A program made the translations under genes and the position numbers. A stretch of DNA of 64,000 bases from Phallusia mammillata. Lineage: Eukaryota; Chordata; Ascidiacea; Phlebobranchia; Ascidiidae. Below, one piece after another: positions 61,201-64,000 of the stretch. The stretch covers positions 1 to 64,000 of the forward strand of contig QLIY01000347.1 of the NCBI GenBank assembly GCA_003260075.1, read 5' to 3'. Within the stretch, counting starts at the first letter, position 1, and every line of letters begins with the position of its first letter. The notes beneath the pieces are model-generated. The model was not told the DNA's origin, did no database searches, and saw nothing but the letters and a program-made list of their open reading frames with translations.

Positions 61201-64000
61201 TTTAGACATTATCAAGGGTATGACTCGTATCATGTAAAATACGAATCGTGTCCGTTATCAAACCTATTTAGTGCTTAGTTGTTGGAAGACGATTAACGGG
61301 GTTCATTCATCAATCGATGATTTTATGTTATTAGCATACGAGTTTTTCTACTAAGTGGGTTTCACACCATGTTTTTTAAGTTAAAGCCCTTAATTGCACA
61401 GTAGCTATTAGGAAGTTGAGACTGTGGTAGTCATATGTTTGCGGCGTGTTGTGTTTTGCTGAGTCAGCACAAAAGTTTAGTATATTTAGCAATATTGTTT
61501 AAGTAGGTTGGAGTGTTTAGTACATGTGATGTTAAAGCTATTCCATCAAGACTTTTTCTGTGCGTATCTGAGCTAATATGAAGCGAATTTGGGCGCGCGC
61601 TTTTTGAGGCAGTTTGTAATATCCTATAAATTTCCGTTTAGATTGCGGTATTCGACACAGGTTTTTGATTGAAGTGTGTTCATCTAGTATTGCAAATATC
61701 TTCACTAAACTTTGATCTGCTTTACAATAAGCCACCAACCGTTTGTCACATAAGTGCCCCCAAAACGAATAACGATACAAAATATTGTGATACTATTGGT
61801 TAAAATTAGAGAAGACCAAAGTGCTGTTTTAAGACAGCCTTTAACCTAACGTCAATCTTTACCAGTATGTTACTCCAATCAGAGTTGTTAGTTGGCCTGA
61901 AATCGGCGCTCTAACCCGGCTCGAACCCGTACAAATAAGTACAACACTCTAACGATGGGGGGGGGGTCTTTAGCCTAACGTCAATCTTTACCAGTATGTT
62001 ACTCCAATCAGAGTTGTTAGATGCCTGAAATCGGCGCCCTAACCCGGCCCGAACCCGTACAAATAAGTACAACACTCTAACGAGTTTTTTTTAATGAATA
62101 TCAAGCCTGTACTAGGCCCAAGAGTTGGTGAAATTTACGACACAAATGATGTGTGAAGTCAGACCCGAATCAAGCCTGGTTTTACTCAAACTTAAACCCG
62201 AACCCGACCCTCAGACTCTAATAAATACGTTTTCCGAGTACAAAAAACGGGGTCGTCCAAGTTTGGTAGGATATCGTTTATTAGTTTTTCTTACAGTTTA
62301 CACTCAACAATTTTCAAAACTTTATAAGTTATAAACTAATACATAGTAGATATTGTTCCAAAGAACTGTCTTTCTTTGTATTTATTGAGCATTACAACAC
62401 ATCTTAGACAAGGATTCCAGGAAAAGAAAATGACCTTTTAGAAGCAATCCAAGGGTATGGCGCAAACAAGCCTAACTTGTAGTGTAGATGAGAATTAACT
62501 TGCGGAGGGTTGAGAAAGAGTCACTTCCGGCGAAAACAGGCGCTCTGCCATCTGCCTTGTGATTCCGAAGTCTAACGTCGCGAAAACAAGCCACAAACAG
62601 ATGGAAATTCCAATGCGACTTTTTCAACGAGCGGTTTTCGATTCCTGTACCAAGTAAAGCGTTTAAATCCATCAAACTATGGAGCATGTTCGTAGTTTTA
62701 ATTCCAACATAAAATGAGCAAAATAAAACAAGTTTATTATTATTATTATTATTCATTACAGAATAAGCGTTGGTTGATATTTTTGCTTAAAATATAATTC
62801 CAGTAGGCAATAACTTATTGTGCATTTAAATCGGTATCACAAGTTCATTGTTAAAGAAAACGTAAGATCTTTAAACGGGACAAAAGATATATTTGACCAC
62901 CTGTGCAAGTCAGTACAAAAGAACAACCTGTACACTCCTGTCCAGACGAAAGTCTGATTTTGCAAATCCACAGCAACCCCTCAAAATGTACATATATGTG
63001 CTACAGTGTTAGTATTAATAATGAAGCTTTTGAAATCCAACACTTTTGTGCTGATCAGATGACGCACTCTAGTTGTCATAGCAATTTTTCAGAATTGGCA
63101 AACACGCGTGTTCTTTGAAATAATCAGTACCGAATGAACATCAGACAGACTGTTCGGAAAAAAGGACATTAAGCGGAGGGTACTTGGTTTCTTTTTCATG
63201 TTTTGTGTTCTACTTTAACATAGCACCAGTAGGTATATACCATAATCTTCGCATGGTTGATTTATGCAGAAACGTTTACAACAAAGATTTTTAGTATTTG
63301 TACAGGTTTGGTCCAGCAATTGTAATGTACAGATCAATAGCACAACTGTATGTGGTGTTTCTTCTTGATATAATTTTGACGAAAGTATATTTGACAAATA
63401 GTAGAGGTTAGTTTTGTTGCAATCAACTTTAACACAATTAGTTAACCAATAAATCGCAAAACACGCAATGACAGAGCAAAAGAACGGCAGTTTTTAAGGC
63501 AACAATCTTTGTCATCAAGCACATTTTTTTCAGGGTTCACACGGCAAGATTAAATGGGTACTGCTTTATTAAATCAGTTGAGCACATACGGCCAGAGAAA
63601 CATCTGTTTACGTTTAAGGCGCAAACAAGACGTTAAAGAGGCGGCCGAATCCGAAGGCTTTCACTGATACGCAAGCTGGATGTTTTTCTGCCTGGCCGCC
63701 TTCCTCTATAACCCTAATATTGCCCCTCGAGTGCCGGCGCACAGACTGGCAAAACGGGCAGGCGTCGCTGAGAGCTGCAAGAGATAGTTGGTCTCGGCTT
63801 AGCGAGGTAGAGGCGGGCGCTCTGAACGGAAAGGCAAGTGTCATATGATTTACGCCGTGTTCAGGTCTTTGTTGTAACGAGGAAAGGTGTTTGAGATGTG
63901 TATAGAGCAAGGTACGATTGATAGCATACACCGAGCGGAAGTCAGGGCACACCGGCAGGTTAAAAAAGCAAGTTGTGTGCTTATCGATTTCAAATTTACC
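58279..64000. other. Intergenic sequence after XKR: repeats, no clear gene
   Basis: Contains 3' untranslated and intergenic sequence, allelic near-copies around ten Gs at 60186-60195, 61093-61102 and 61957-61966, and several copies of the GGGCCCGATTCAAG-type dispersed repeat (60030-60300, 60600-60790, 61880-62240). A short TTA microsatellite is at about 62737-62756. A 112-codon minus-strand open frame at 63614-63952 has words such as DACPFCQSVRRHSRGN but I do not recognise it and cannot call it a gene. Confidence 0.5.
59815..59945 (-). mobile_element. tRNA-derived SINE fragment
   Basis: On the minus strand GGGTTCGAATCCCACCAC (B-box) is followed by AGGCTAGATTTTTTTATCC, then CTTGATTCGGTATAACG and a tail related to the SINEs at 30510 and 54722. 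The A-box half is diverged. Confidence 0.6.

Noticed and set aside
63614-63952. A 112-codon minus-strand open frame with DACPFCQSVRRHSRGN
   Set aside because: No recognisable family and no supporting splice context. It could be part of a repeat, so I do not call it a gene.

Overview
This is an AT-rich, intron-rich animal nuclear genome window. The three protein-coding genes I can rebuild exon by exon are all animal families. The compact introns (mostly 0.1-1.5 kb), many small DNA transposons, and pairs of neighbouring near-copies that look like two alleles suggest a highly heterozygous marine invertebrate. A tunicate is my best guess, but nothing here proves it.

Layout. 1-1712: 5' part of a decayed non-LTR retrotransposon on the minus strand. 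1713-9753: no firmly recognised gene; it holds a possible minus-strand 3' gene end (4047-4366), a ladder of 3'-splice-site-like motifs (4360-5260), duplicated blocks and dispersed repeats. 9865-15468 (minus): a five-exon TMEM121 family gene. 15469-19565: intergenic, with two hAT-like elements. 19750-49018 (minus): HEATR5B, about 44 exons covering nearly the whole protein. 49019-49941: divergent intergenic region. 49942-58278 (plus): a ten-exon XK-related (XKR) gene with a long disordered C-terminal tail. 58279-64000: intergenic repeats.

The dominant unusual signal is a set of about 40 homopolymer tracts, 39 of G and one of C, most exactly 10 bases long and the rest 29-70. They usually sit between two near-identical copies of the flanking sequence. 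I read them as assembly-gap placeholders that should have been N, joining overlapping contig ends from two haplotypes. They split or duplicate several HEATR5B and XKR exons, and one HEATR5B exon is lost. They also expose real haplotype differences, including a MITE present in one copy and absent from the other at 42.2 kb.

How the genes relate: HEATR5B is known as a partner of the AP-1/aftiphilin trafficking machinery, XKR proteins are plasma-membrane scramblase-family proteins, and TMEM121 is a multi-pass membrane protein of unclear role. I see no functional link beyond the head-to-head HEATR5B/XKR arrangement. I found no convincing novel molecular system. The best leads are the placeholder/haplotype structure, polymorphic transposons, a MITE whose target duplication carries the TMEM121 stop codon, and strong enrichment of the palindrome TGACGTCA.
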